Origin: Gordonia zhaorongruii
GTDB taxonomy: Bacteria > Actinomycetota > Actinomycetes > Mycobacteriales > Mycobacteriaceae
Length of the DNA stretch: 64,000 nucleotides
Assembly: GCF_007559005.1 (NCBI RefSeq)
Contig: NZ_CP041763.1
Location: forward strand, 1,954,463 to 2,018,462
Reading direction: 5' to 3'
In this document: one piece after another, positions 57,133-64,000 of the stretch
How the letters are laid out: each line of letters begins with the position of its first letter
How positions within the stretch are numbered: the first letter of the stretch is position 1
Position numbers and translations under genes: made by a program
Notes under the pieces: generated by a model
Databases searched by the model: none
What the model was told of the DNA's origin: nothing
The model's input: the letters and a program-made list of their open reading frames with translations, nothing else

Positions 57133-60100
57133 TCACTCTCCGAAGAACTCGACTACCACGGCCTTCGCACGGCGCGTGACCCGCATGTAGTGCTCCAGGA
57201 ACTCCGGAGCCTCATCTTGCGGCCACCCGGCAGCGTACGCGACGGCGCGAAGCTGGCGCCCCGGTCCGGGGAGTTGATCGACGGGCTTTCCCCGCACCAG
57301 GACGAGGGCGTTCCGTGCCTGCGTGGCAGTCAGCCAGGCGTCCTTGAGCATCGCGACCTGCTCGGAGCCGAGCAGGTCGGCCTCTTCGATGGCGTCGAGG
57401 GTCTCCAGCGTCGAGGTGTTGTGCAGCGTCGGGTACTCGTGCGCGAAGCGCAACTGCATCAGCTGAACGGTCCACTCGATGTCGGCGAGTCCACCGCGCC
57501 CGAGCTTGGTGTGCGTCGCCGGATCGGCGCCGCGCGGAAGTCGTTCGGAGTCGACGCGTGCCTTGATCCGACGGATCTCACGTACCGAGGCCGGTGATAC
57601 CCCGCCCGCCGGGTAGCGCGTCACGTCGACCATGTGCAGGAACGCCAGCCCGAGGTCGGCGTCACCGGCGACGGTGTGCGCCCGTAGCAGCGCCTGCACC
57701 TCCCACGCCTGCGCCCACTGCCGGTAGTAGGCCTCGTAGGACGCGAGCGTGCGGACGACGGGACCGTTGCGGCCTTCGGGCCGCAGGCCGACGTCCACTT
57801 CGAGCGGCGGATCGGCACTCGGCGTCCCCAGGAGCGTGCGAACGCGCTCGGCGATGGTCTGCGCCCACTTCACGGCATCCGTCTCGTCGGCTCCCTCGAC
57901 GGCTTCGCACACGAACATCACGTCGGCGTCCGAACCGTAGCCGAGCTCGCTGCCGCCGAGGCGCCCCATCCCGATCACCGCGATCCGGGCAGGCGCGCCG
58001 CCGTTCCTGGTGCGAAGTGAATCCTCGATCACCTTGTCGAGCGAGGCGTCGAGCACGGCGGCCCACACATTCGACAATGCGTGGCACACCTCCTGCACCG
58101 TCAGCAGGCCGAGGATGTCTGCGGATGCGATGCGTGCGAGCTCCGCCCGCCGGTGCGACCGAGCGACCGCGATAGCACGCGTGAGGTCCGGTGCCCTCCG
58201 CATCGACGCTCGCAACCCCTTCACGACGTCGGTCGACTCCACCTCGATCAGCTTGGGTCCGGCGGCTCCCGTCGAGTACATCTGAATCACGTCCGGAGAG
58301 CGCATCAGCAGATCGGCGATGTACTCGCTGGTGCCGAGCACGTGCATCAACTGCTGCGCCACGACGCCGTCGTCGCGCAGCAGCCGCAGATACCAGCCGA
58401 TGGTCCCCATCTCCTCGCTGAGGCGGCGGTAGTTCAGCAGCCCCGCATCCGGATCGGGAGTGTCACTGATGTGCTCCAGAAGACCGGGCAGGATCATCGA
58501 CTGGATCGCACCGGTCCGGCCGGGTGTCGAGACGAGCGCGCCGATGTGCGAGAGCGCCCGATCGGGCATCGCGTACCCGAGGGCGGCGAGCTGACGTTTC
58601 GCCGAGTCCGCAGTGAGCCTGAGTAGTCCTTTATCCTGCCGCGCAACAGCTTCCAGCAGTGGTCGGTAGAAGAGCTTCTCGTGCAGCTGGCGCACCCTGG
58701 TCACATGCTGACGAAGGATGCGCCGAAGCACCTGCAGAGCGTCCTCGCTGCCTTCGGGGCGTACGTGCGCTGCCCGCGCCAGCCACCGCATTCCCGCGTC
58801 ATCCCCCGGTTCGGGGAGCAGGTGCGTGCGGTGCAGTCGCTGCAATTGCAGGCGGTGCTCCAGCAGACGCAGGAACTGGTACGACGCCGAGAAGTTCGCG
58901 CCGTCGTCGCGCCCGATGTAACCGGCCGCCGTCAGCGCCGCGAGCGCGTCGACTGTCGACTGCACGCGCAGGGTGGCGTCCACTCGTCCGTGGACCATCT
59001 GCAGCAGCTGGACGGCGAACTCGACGTCGCGCAGACCGCCGCGGCCGAGCTTGATGTTGCGCGCCTTGTGCTCGTCGGGGATCAGCGACTCCACACGGCG
59101 GCGCATGGCCTGCACCTCGGATACGAAGTCGTCGCGCTCGGATGCGTCCCAGACCATCTCCGACGTCGCGCCCACGTACTCGCGGCCGAGCGCCAGATCG
59201 CCCGCCATCGGCCGGGCCTTCAGCAGAGCCTGGAACTCCCAGGTCTTGGCCCAGCGCCGGTAGTACGTGATGTGCGATTCGACGGTGCGGGTCAGCGCAC
59301 CGGACTTCCCCTCGGGCCGTAGTCCCGCGTCCACGTCGAAGAAAGCGAGCGAGCCGATGCGCATCATCTCGCCCGCGATGCGAGCCGAGGTGGTGTCGGC
59401 GGGCTCGGCCACGAAGACGATATCCACGTCGCTGACGTAATTGAGTTCGCGCGCACCGCATTTGCCCATCGCGACGACCGCGATCCGCGTCTCGAGCGGT
59501 TTGTCGCCGAGCACCTCGACCACAGCTACCGACAGGGCGGCGGTGAGCGCCGCGTCGGCCAGATCCGCGAGTCGCCCGCCCACTTCGGAGAGGTACAGAA
59601 CGGGCTGGTCCTCCACGGTTGCGGCGAGGTCGTGGGCCGCGAGGATCATCATCTGGTCCCGGTACGCGGTCCGCAGTTCACTGACCGCGTCCGGTCCGGA
59701 CATCGTCGCCCGGAACACCAGGTCGCTCTCACTCGTGCCGGGTTCGCGCCGGGCACCGACCGCTTCGAGGAGTGCCCGCCGCGACTCCTCCGCCGTCGGC
59801 ATCTCGTCCGCCACCAGCAGGCGCCACGAGTCCGGCTCGGCGACCAGATGGTCCGCGAGTGCATCCGACCCGCCGAGCACCGAGAGCAGACGTCCGCGGA
59901 ACGACTTGTCGGAGCGCAGAAGCGCGTCGATCTCCGACCAGATCCCGCTCTCCTCGTCGCGCTCGTACAGACGCACGAGAGCCCTCAGCGCCAGATCGGG
60001 ATCGGGTGCGCGCGAGAGCGCCCACAACAAGCCGACGGTCTCGGGTGTCGACCACCCGAGGGTCGCGAGATCGTCGCGAACCGTCGGTTCCATCAGCCCC

Positions 60101-60147
60101 AGCCGGCCCGGGCTGGGCACGGGCGAGCGGCCACCACCTCGCGTCAC
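57133..60147 (-). CDS. glnE: Bifunctional glutamine synthetase adenylyltransferase/deadenylase
   Basis: Adds or removes AMP on the GlnA1 regulatory Tyr. The 1004-residue length is normal. Two nucleotidyltransferase domains are visible: [19 protein letters not shown] (about 230, adenylyl-removing half) and [20 protein letters not shown] (about 725, adenylylating half), each with its GX11DXD pattern; each is followed by LRPEG and the GLADIEW/GLRDVEF motifs. GTG 60147 precedes the conserved PSPGRLGL. It follows glnA2 by 15 bp. Confidence 0.95.
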   Translation of the reverse strand: MTRGGGRSPVPSPGRLGLMEPTVRDDLATLGWSTPETVGLLWALSRAPDPDLALRALVRLYERDEESGIWSEIDALLRSDKSFRGRLLSVLGGSDALADHLVAEPDSWRLLVADEMPTAEESRRALLEAVGARREPGTSESDLVFRATMSGPDAVSELRTAYRDQMMILAAHDLAATVEDQPVLYLSEVGGRLADLADAALTAALSVAVVEVLGDKPLETRIAVVAMGKCGARELNYVSDVDIVFVAEPADTTSARIAGEMMRIGSLAFFDVDAGLRPEGKSGALTRTVESHITYYRRWAKTWEFQALLKARPMAGDLALGREYVGATSEMVWDASERDDFVSEVQAMRRRVESLIPDEHKARNIKLGRGGLRDVEFAVQLLQMVHGRVDATLRVQSTVDALAALTAAGYIGRDDGANFSASYQFLRLLEHRLQLQRLHRTHLLPEPGDDAGMRWLARAAHVRPEGSEDALQVLRRILRQHVTRVRQLHEKLFYRPLLEAVARQDKGLLRLTADSAKRQLAALGYAMPDRALSHIGALVSTPGRTGAIQSMILPGLLEHISDTPDPDAGLLNYRRLSEEMGTIGWYLRLLRDDGVVAQQLMHVLGTSEYIADLLMRSPDVIQMYSTGAAGPKLIEVESTDVVKGLRASMRRAPDLTRAIAVARSHRRAELARIASADILGLLTVQEVCHALSNVWAAVLDASLDKVIEDSLRTRNGGAPARIAVIGMGRLGGSELGYGSDADVMFVCEAVEGADETDAVKWAQTIAERVRTLLGTPSADPPLEVDVGLRPEGRNGPVVRTLASYEAYYRQWAQAWEVQALLRAHTVAGDADLGLAFLHMVDVTRYPAGGVSPASVREIRRIKARVDSERLPRGADPATHTKLGRGGLADIEWTVQLMQLRFAHEYPTLHNTSTLETLDAIEEADLLGSEQVAMLKDAWLTATQARNALVLVRGKPVDQLPGPGRQLRAVAYAAGWPQDEAPEFLEHYMRVTRRAKAVVVEFFGE

Positions 60148-60162
60148 GATGCAGCCTCCGGT

Positions 60163-61500
60163 CTACAGCGGAAGATAGTTCTCGAGCTCGTACGGGGTCA
60201 CGCGGCCCCGGTACGCCGTCCATTCCGCCCACTTGTTGCGGAGGAAGTACTCGAAGACGTGCTCGCCGAGAGTCTCGGCGACGAGCTCGGAACGCTCCAT
60301 CTCGGTCAGCGCGTCGGCTAGCGACCCCGGAAGCTCCTTATAGCCCATGGCGAGACGCTCGGCCGGGGTGAGCGCCCAGACGTTGTCCTCCGCCTCTTCG
60401 GGCAGCTCGTACTCGTTCTCGACGCCCTTCAGCCCGGCGGCCAGCAGGACCGCGAACGTCAGATACGGATTGCATGCCGAGTCGGGGCTGCGGACCTCCA
60501 CACGGCGCGACGACGCCTTGTTCGGCGTGTACAGCGGAACCCGGACCATCGCCGACCGGTTGGCACGGCCCCACGTCGCCGCGGTCGGCGCCTCGTCACC
60601 GTAGATGAGCCGCTTGTAGCTGTTCACCCACTGGTTGGTGACGGCGCTGATCTCGTTGGCGTGCTCCAGGATTCCGGCGATGAACTGCTTCCCCACGACG
60701 GAGAGCTGCATCGGGTCGTCGGGATCGTGGAACGCGTTCGTGTCACCCTCGAACAGACTCAGGTGCGTGTGCATCGCCGAACCGGGGTGCTCGCTGAACG
60801 GCTTGGGCATGAACGTCGCCCGCACGCCGTCGTTGAACGCCACTTGCTTGACGAGGTAACGGAACGTCATCACGTTGTCGGCCATCGACAGCGCGTCCGC
60901 GTACCGGAGGTCGATCTCCTGCTGACCCGGCGCGCCCTCGTGGTGCGAGAACTCGACGGAGATGCCCATCGACTCGAGTGCGTCGATGGCGTGCCGTCGA
61001 AAGTTCGGTGCCGAATGGTGGAACGTCTGATCGAAGTACCCGCCTCCGTCGGCCGGAACCGGCGGTGTTCCGTCGAACGGGTTGTCCTTGAGGAGGAAGA
61101 ACTCGATCTCCGGGTGCACATAGCAGGTGAAGCCCAGATCGGCCGCTTTGTTCAGCTGGCGGCGCAGCACGTGGCGCGGGTCGGCCCACGATGGTGTCCC
61201 GTCGGGCATCGCGATGTCGCAGAAGATGCGGGCCGAGTAGTTCTTGCCGTCACTCACCCACGGCAGCACCTGAAACGTCGACGGGTCGGGCTTGGCGACG
61301 GTGTCGGCCTCCGAGACACGGGAGAACCCCTCGATGGCCGAGCCATCGAATCCGATGCCTTCAGCGAAAGCACCCTCCAGCTCTGCAGGCGCGATCGCCA
61401 CCGACTTCAGATAACCGAGGATGTCGGTGAACCACAGTCGGACGAATCGGATATCGCGTTCCTCTAGGGTCCGCAGCACGAATTCCTGTTGGCGATCCAT
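60163..61500 (-). CDS. glnA2: Glutamine synthetase type I (alpha form), GlnA2
   Basis: A second glutamine synthetase-family enzyme of 445 residues. It has GFDGSAIEGFSRVSEADTV, FSHHEGAPGQQEIDLRYADA, FMPKPFSEHPGSAMHTHLSL and NRSAMVRVP. The region corresponding to the adenylylation site reads LTPAERLAMGYKELP and lacks the NLY/DLY motif, so it should not be GlnE-regulated. It heads the glnA2-glnE-lipase operon and is divergent from panB. A TAAGGT -10 lies 6 nt before its ATG, and a GlnR-like half-site pair is just upstream. Confidence 0.94.
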   Translation of the reverse strand: MDRQQEFVLRTLEERDIRFVRLWFTDILGYLKSVAIAPAELEGAFAEGIGFDGSAIEGFSRVSEADTVAKPDPSTFQVLPWVSDGKNYSARIFCDIAMPDGTPSWADPRHVLRRQLNKAADLGFTCYVHPEIEFFLLKDNPFDGTPPVPADGGGYFDQTFHHSAPNFRRHAIDALESMGISVEFSHHEGAPGQQEIDLRYADALSMADNVMTFRYLVKQVAFNDGVRATFMPKPFSEHPGSAMHTHLSLFEGDTNAFHDPDDPMQLSVVGKQFIAGILEHANEISAVTNQWVNSYKRLIYGDEAPTAATWGRANRSAMVRVPLYTPNKASSRRVEVRSPDSACNPYLTFAVLLAAGLKGVENEYELPEEAEDNVWALTPAERLAMGYKELPGSLADALTEMERSELVAETLGEHVFEYFLRNKWAEWTAYRGRVTPYELENYLPL

Positions 61501-61506
61501 ACCCGA

Positions 61507-61512
61507 ACCTTA
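61507..61512 (-). promoter_or_regulatory. -10 element of glnA2 (leaderless)
   Basis: TAAGGT on the minus strand, 6 nt before the ATG at 61500. Confidence 0.45.
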
Positions 61513-61522
61513 GTGCTCCGCA

Positions 61523-61538
61523 GTTACGCGCGTGTTAC
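61523..61538 (-). promoter_or_regulatory. Possible GlnR site upstream of glnA2
   Basis: On the minus strand GTAAC-ACGCGC-GTAAC fits the AC-n9-AC spacing of GlnR boxes but deviates from GaAAC at the second half. It lies 11 bp upstream of the -10, in the -35 region. Confidence 0.4.
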
Positions 61539-61707
61539 ACCCGCGCCGATGGCCGCGGCTCGGCCCGCATCGCCCCTCGCCGAGCCGGTGTGACCAATGC
61601 CACCGATCCTCCCCTGCCGGTCCGCAACCGTCGGTGGGAGAATCGGTGATGTCCGCACCAACCCGGGTACCCGCTCAGCGGGACTCGAGGCAGAAATGAG
61701 GCAAGTC

Positions 61708-62547
61708 ATGTCCGAAGCATCCGTCTACGGATCGACAACCACCCCCACTCCCCGCCGGGCCACCCGCATTCAGCATCTCGCGCAGTGGAAGGCCGAGTCG
61801 CACAAGTGGGCCATGCTCACCGCATACGACTTCTCGACGGCACGCATCTTCGACGAGGCCGAGATCCCCGTCCTCCTGGTCGGCGATTCCGCAGCCAACG
61901 TCGTCTACGGCTACGACACCACCATTCCGGTCACCCTCGACGAACTGATCCCCCTCGCCCGCGCCGTGGTGCGCGGAGCCCCGCACGCGCTGGTCGTCGC
62001 AGACCTGCCGTTCGGCAGCTACGAGGCGAGCCCGCAGCAAGCCCTCGAATCGTCCATCCGCATGTTCAAGGAATCGGGTGCGCACGCCATCAAGATCGAG
62101 GGCGGAGAGCGCATCGCACCGCAGATCGCCGCCCTGACCGCAGCGGGCATTCCGGTGATGGGCCATGTCGGGTTCACCCCGCAGAGCGTGAACACGCTGG
62201 GCGGTTACCGCGTCCAAGGCCGCGGTGATGCGAGTGACCAGTTGGTCGCCGACGCCATCGCAGTGCAGGAAGCCGGCGCGTTCTCCGTCGTCATGGAGAT
62301 GGTTCCGGGCGACGTCGCCGGGCAGATCACCCGCAAGCTGACCATCCCCACCGTCGGCATCGGCGCAGGCAACGAGACGGACGCGCAGGTCCTCGTATGG
62401 CAGGACGCCGCCGGTTACACGCACGGGAAGACCGCCAAGTTCGTCAAACGGTACGCCTCGATCGGCGACGACCTGCGCAGTGCGGCGCGCCAGTACGCGT
62501 CCGAGGTCGCGTCGGCGTCGTTCCCCGGCCCCGAGCACTCTTACTGA
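61708..62547 (+). CDS. panB: 3-methyl-2-oxobutanoate hydroxymethyltransferase
   Basis: First step of pantothenate synthesis: adds a hydroxymethyl group from methylene-THF to 2-oxoisovalerate. The 279-residue protein carries [53 protein letters not shown] and [23 protein letters not shown] 61708 matches the family start MSEASVYG; the ATG 12 nt upstream is less likely. No panC or panD is nearby. It matches Rv2225. Confidence 0.94.
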   Translation: MSEASVYGSTTTPTPRRATRIQHLAQWKAESHKWAMLTAYDFSTARIFDEAEIPVLLVGDSAANVVYGYDTTIPVTLDELIPLARAVVRGAPHALVVADLPFGSYEASPQQALESSIRMFKESGAHAIKIEGGERIAPQIAALTAAGIPVMGHVGFTPQSVNTLGGYRVQGRGDASDQLVADAIAVQEAGAFSVVMEMVPGDVAGQITRKLTIPTVGIGAGNETDAQVLVWQDAAGYTHGKTAKFVKRYASIGDDLRSAARQYASEVASASFPGPEHSY

Positions 62548-62566
62548 CACGCCTCGTATCAGCAGA

Positions 62567-62572
62567 TAGGTT
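62567..62572 (+). promoter_or_regulatory. -10 element of pip (leaderless)
   Basis: TAGGTT lies 6 nt before the ATG at 62579, without a Shine-Dalgarno sequence. Confidence 0.45.
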
Positions 62573-62578
62573 GGCCGT

Positions 62579-63535
62579 ATGCGCACGCTGTATCCCCCGA
62601 TCGACGCGTATGCGTCCGGCCACCTCGACGTCGGAGACGGTCAGGAGATCTACTGGGAGGCCTCCGGCCGCCCGGACGGCAAGCCCGTAGTCTTCGTGCA
62701 CGGCGGCCCCGGTGGCGGAACCTCACCGGAACAGCGACGGTTCTTCGACCCGGCGCGCTACCGGATCATCCTGTTCGATCAGCGCGGCTGCGGTCGATCG
62801 CGTCCCCACATCGCCGACGGAGCCGACCTCTCGGTCAACACCACCGACCATCTGATCGCCGACATGGAGTCGCTGCGCGAGCATCTCGGAATCGACCGGT
62901 GGCAGGTGTTCGGCGGATCGTGGGGCTCCACGCTGGGGCTGGCGTATGCGCAGACGTATCCCGAGCGGGTCACCGAGCTGGTACTGAGGGGCATCTTCCT
63001 GCTGCGGCGCAGCGAGATCGACTGGTACTACAACGGCGGTGCATCCCATATCTTCCCGGATGTCTGGGAGACGTACCTGGAGCCCATTCCCGAGTCCGAA
63101 CGCGATGACGACCTCGTCGCGGTCTATCACCGTCTCCTGACCGGCGACGACCGGGATACCGCGCAGCGTGCCGCGAACGCGTGGAGCGCGTGGGAGAATC
63201 TGACGAGCCACCTTCTCCCCCAGCCCAACCGCGGCGACGGAGGACGTGCGGACCTCGCGTTCGCGACCATCGAGAACCACTACTTCCAGAATCACGGATT
63301 CCTCGACGACGGTCAGCTCCTGGACCGCGTCGACCGGATCGAGCATCTCCCCGGTGTGATCGTGCAGGGCCGCTACGACGTCGTCTGCCCGATGCGCAGC
63401 GCGTGGGATCTGCACCGTGCATGGCCATCCGCCGATCTGCACGTGGTCGACGACGCCGGTCACGCATCCTTCGAACCCGGTATCGTCCACCACTTGATCG
63501 AAGCCACCGACCGCTTCGCCCGTACAGGAGCCTGA
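62579..63535 (+). CDS. pip: Prolyl aminopeptidase (S33)
   Basis: Releases N-terminal proline from peptides. The 318-residue alpha/beta hydrolase has [34 protein letters not shown], the nucleophile Ser in VFGGSWGSTLGLAYAQ, VQGRYDVVCP (acid) and DAGHASFEPG (His), the classic S33 pattern. In M. tuberculosis two envelope protease genes (Rv2223c, Rv2224c) lie between glnA2 and panB; here they are absent and this enzyme follows panB. It ends 1 bp before the CYTH gene. Confidence 0.92.
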   Translation: MRTLYPPIDAYASGHLDVGDGQEIYWEASGRPDGKPVVFVHGGPGGGTSPEQRRFFDPARYRIILFDQRGCGRSRPHIADGADLSVNTTDHLIADMESLREHLGIDRWQVFGGSWGSTLGLAYAQTYPERVTELVLRGIFLLRRSEIDWYYNGGASHIFPDVWETYLEPIPESERDDDLVAVYHRLLTGDDRDTAQRAANAWSAWENLTSHLLPQPNRGDGGRADLAFATIENHYFQNHGFLDDGQLLDRVDRIEHLPGVIVQGRYDVVCPMRSAWDLHRAWPSADLHVVDDAGHASFEPGIVHHLIEATDRFARTGA

Positions 63536-63536
63536 C

Positions 63537-64000
63537 ATGAGCCCAGCCCCGCAGGAATCACTCGAGATCGAATTGAAGTTCGACGTCGAAGCGGGGCTCC
63601 CGGCTCCCGACCTCACCGACCTCGTCCCGGACGGGGTCGTCGGCAAGCCGACGACGTACCTGCTCGAAGCCACGTACTACGACACCGCGGACACCGCCCT
63701 CGCCGCCAACCGCATCACCCTGCGACGTCGTACCGGAGGCACTGACGGTGGCTGGCATCTCAAGCGACCATCCACGGTCGAGTCGGCACGACGTGAACTC
63801 GCGATCGGGTTCGACGACGCGCCCGAGGACGATGGCCTCCCCTCCTACCTGCGCGATCAGGTGGTCGCAGTCGCCAGGCACGGTGAACTGAACCCGGTCG
63901 CGACCATCACCACCGACCGGACGGTGACGGCGATCTTCGACGCCGACGGCCACGAGGTCGCGGTGTTCTGCGAGGATCTCGTCTCAGCCGAGTCACTGCT
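63537..64000 (+). CDS. CYTH domain protein, partial (C-terminus beyond window)
   Basis: About 154 N-terminal residues are present. The first strand carries the ExExK motif LEIELKFD that binds Mg2+ and triphosphate-type ligands, followed by LLEATYYDTADTALAANRIT, TLRRRTGG and WHLKRPS, all typical of CYTH enzymes. Many actinobacterial homologues have a C-terminal CHAD domain, but that part is cut. The family acts on inorganic triphosphate, thiamine triphosphate or adenylate; which one is not decided here. It matches Rv2226 in place. Confidence 0.88.
   Translation, partial: MSPAPQESLEIELKFDVEAGLPAPDLTDLVPDGVVGKPTTYLLEATYYDTADTALAANRITLRRRTGGTDGGWHLKRPSTVESARRELAIGFDDAPEDDGLPSYLRDQVVAVARHGELNPVATITTDRTVTAIFDADGHEVAVFCEDLVSAESL

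Overview
The window is high-GC, densely packed chromosomal DNA from a mycolic-acid-type actinobacterium (order Mycobacteriales). Gene content and order run almost parallel to the Mycobacterium tuberculosis segment from the metF-like gene Rv2172c to the CYTH gene Rv2226, as I remember it. A carotenoid gene set, a CobU-CobT fusion, a DUF222/HNH gene and several lineage-specific genes make Gordonia or a close relative (Williamsia, Dietzia, Tsukamurella) more likely than Mycobacterium, but the genus is an inference. No rRNA, tRNA, CRISPR array, prophage or insertion sequence was recognised.

Layout. 1-5816: metF (cut by the left edge), then crtE-crtI-mptA-crtB, a carotenoid operon with a lipomannan mannosyltransferase inside it. 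5832-11459: a wHTH protein, PknL, type II DAHP synthase, RNase AS-like nuclease, GT87 mannosyltransferase and a PlsC acyltransferase. 11515-15021: an operon of two SRPBCC proteins, a degenerate GET3/ArsA-like protein, a small unknown and a ROK kinase. 15150-21818: FadD15, PimB', a gluzincin-like lipoprotein and two NlpC/P60 proteins, one behind a c-di-AMP (ydaO-type) riboswitch, plus a small Cys-rich protein. 22010-25555: a DnaQ/GIY-YIG fusion, a stand-alone RAM domain, trpD and an unknown. 25714-32341: ctaE-qcrCAB and the convergent ctaC-ctaF, with an AAC(2')-I acetyltransferase gene between them. 32651-37968: asnB, adenosine kinase, an A-type Fe-S protein, glycerate kinase and a DUF3043 protein. 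37970-44311: cobU-cobT fusion, cobS, ilvE, gcvT and leucyl aminopeptidase. 44493-49021: dlaT/sucB, lipB, lipA and a DUF4191 protein. 49023-52135: an accessory insert of haloalkane dehalogenase, TetR regulator and DUF222/HNH gene. 52132-61500: an RDD protein, glnA1, an unknown anchored protein, an FKBP lipoprotein, a lipase, glnE and glnA2. 61708-64000: panB, prolyl aminopeptidase and a CYTH protein cut by the right edge.

Functional themes: cell-envelope glycolipids (mptA, the GT87 enzyme, pimB', plsC), envelope remodelling (two NlpC/P60 proteins), the terminal bcc-aa3 respiratory branch, lipoate synthesis next to a lipoylated E2, late cobalamin assembly, and nitrogen assimilation (glnA1, glnE, glnA2). 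Visible regulation includes the riboswitch, a LexA-type SOS box, a close match to the GlnR box at glnA1, paired palindromes between the TetR gene and the dehalogenase, and a recurrent -10 element 6-8 nt before the start codon of many genes, which points to leaderless mRNAs.
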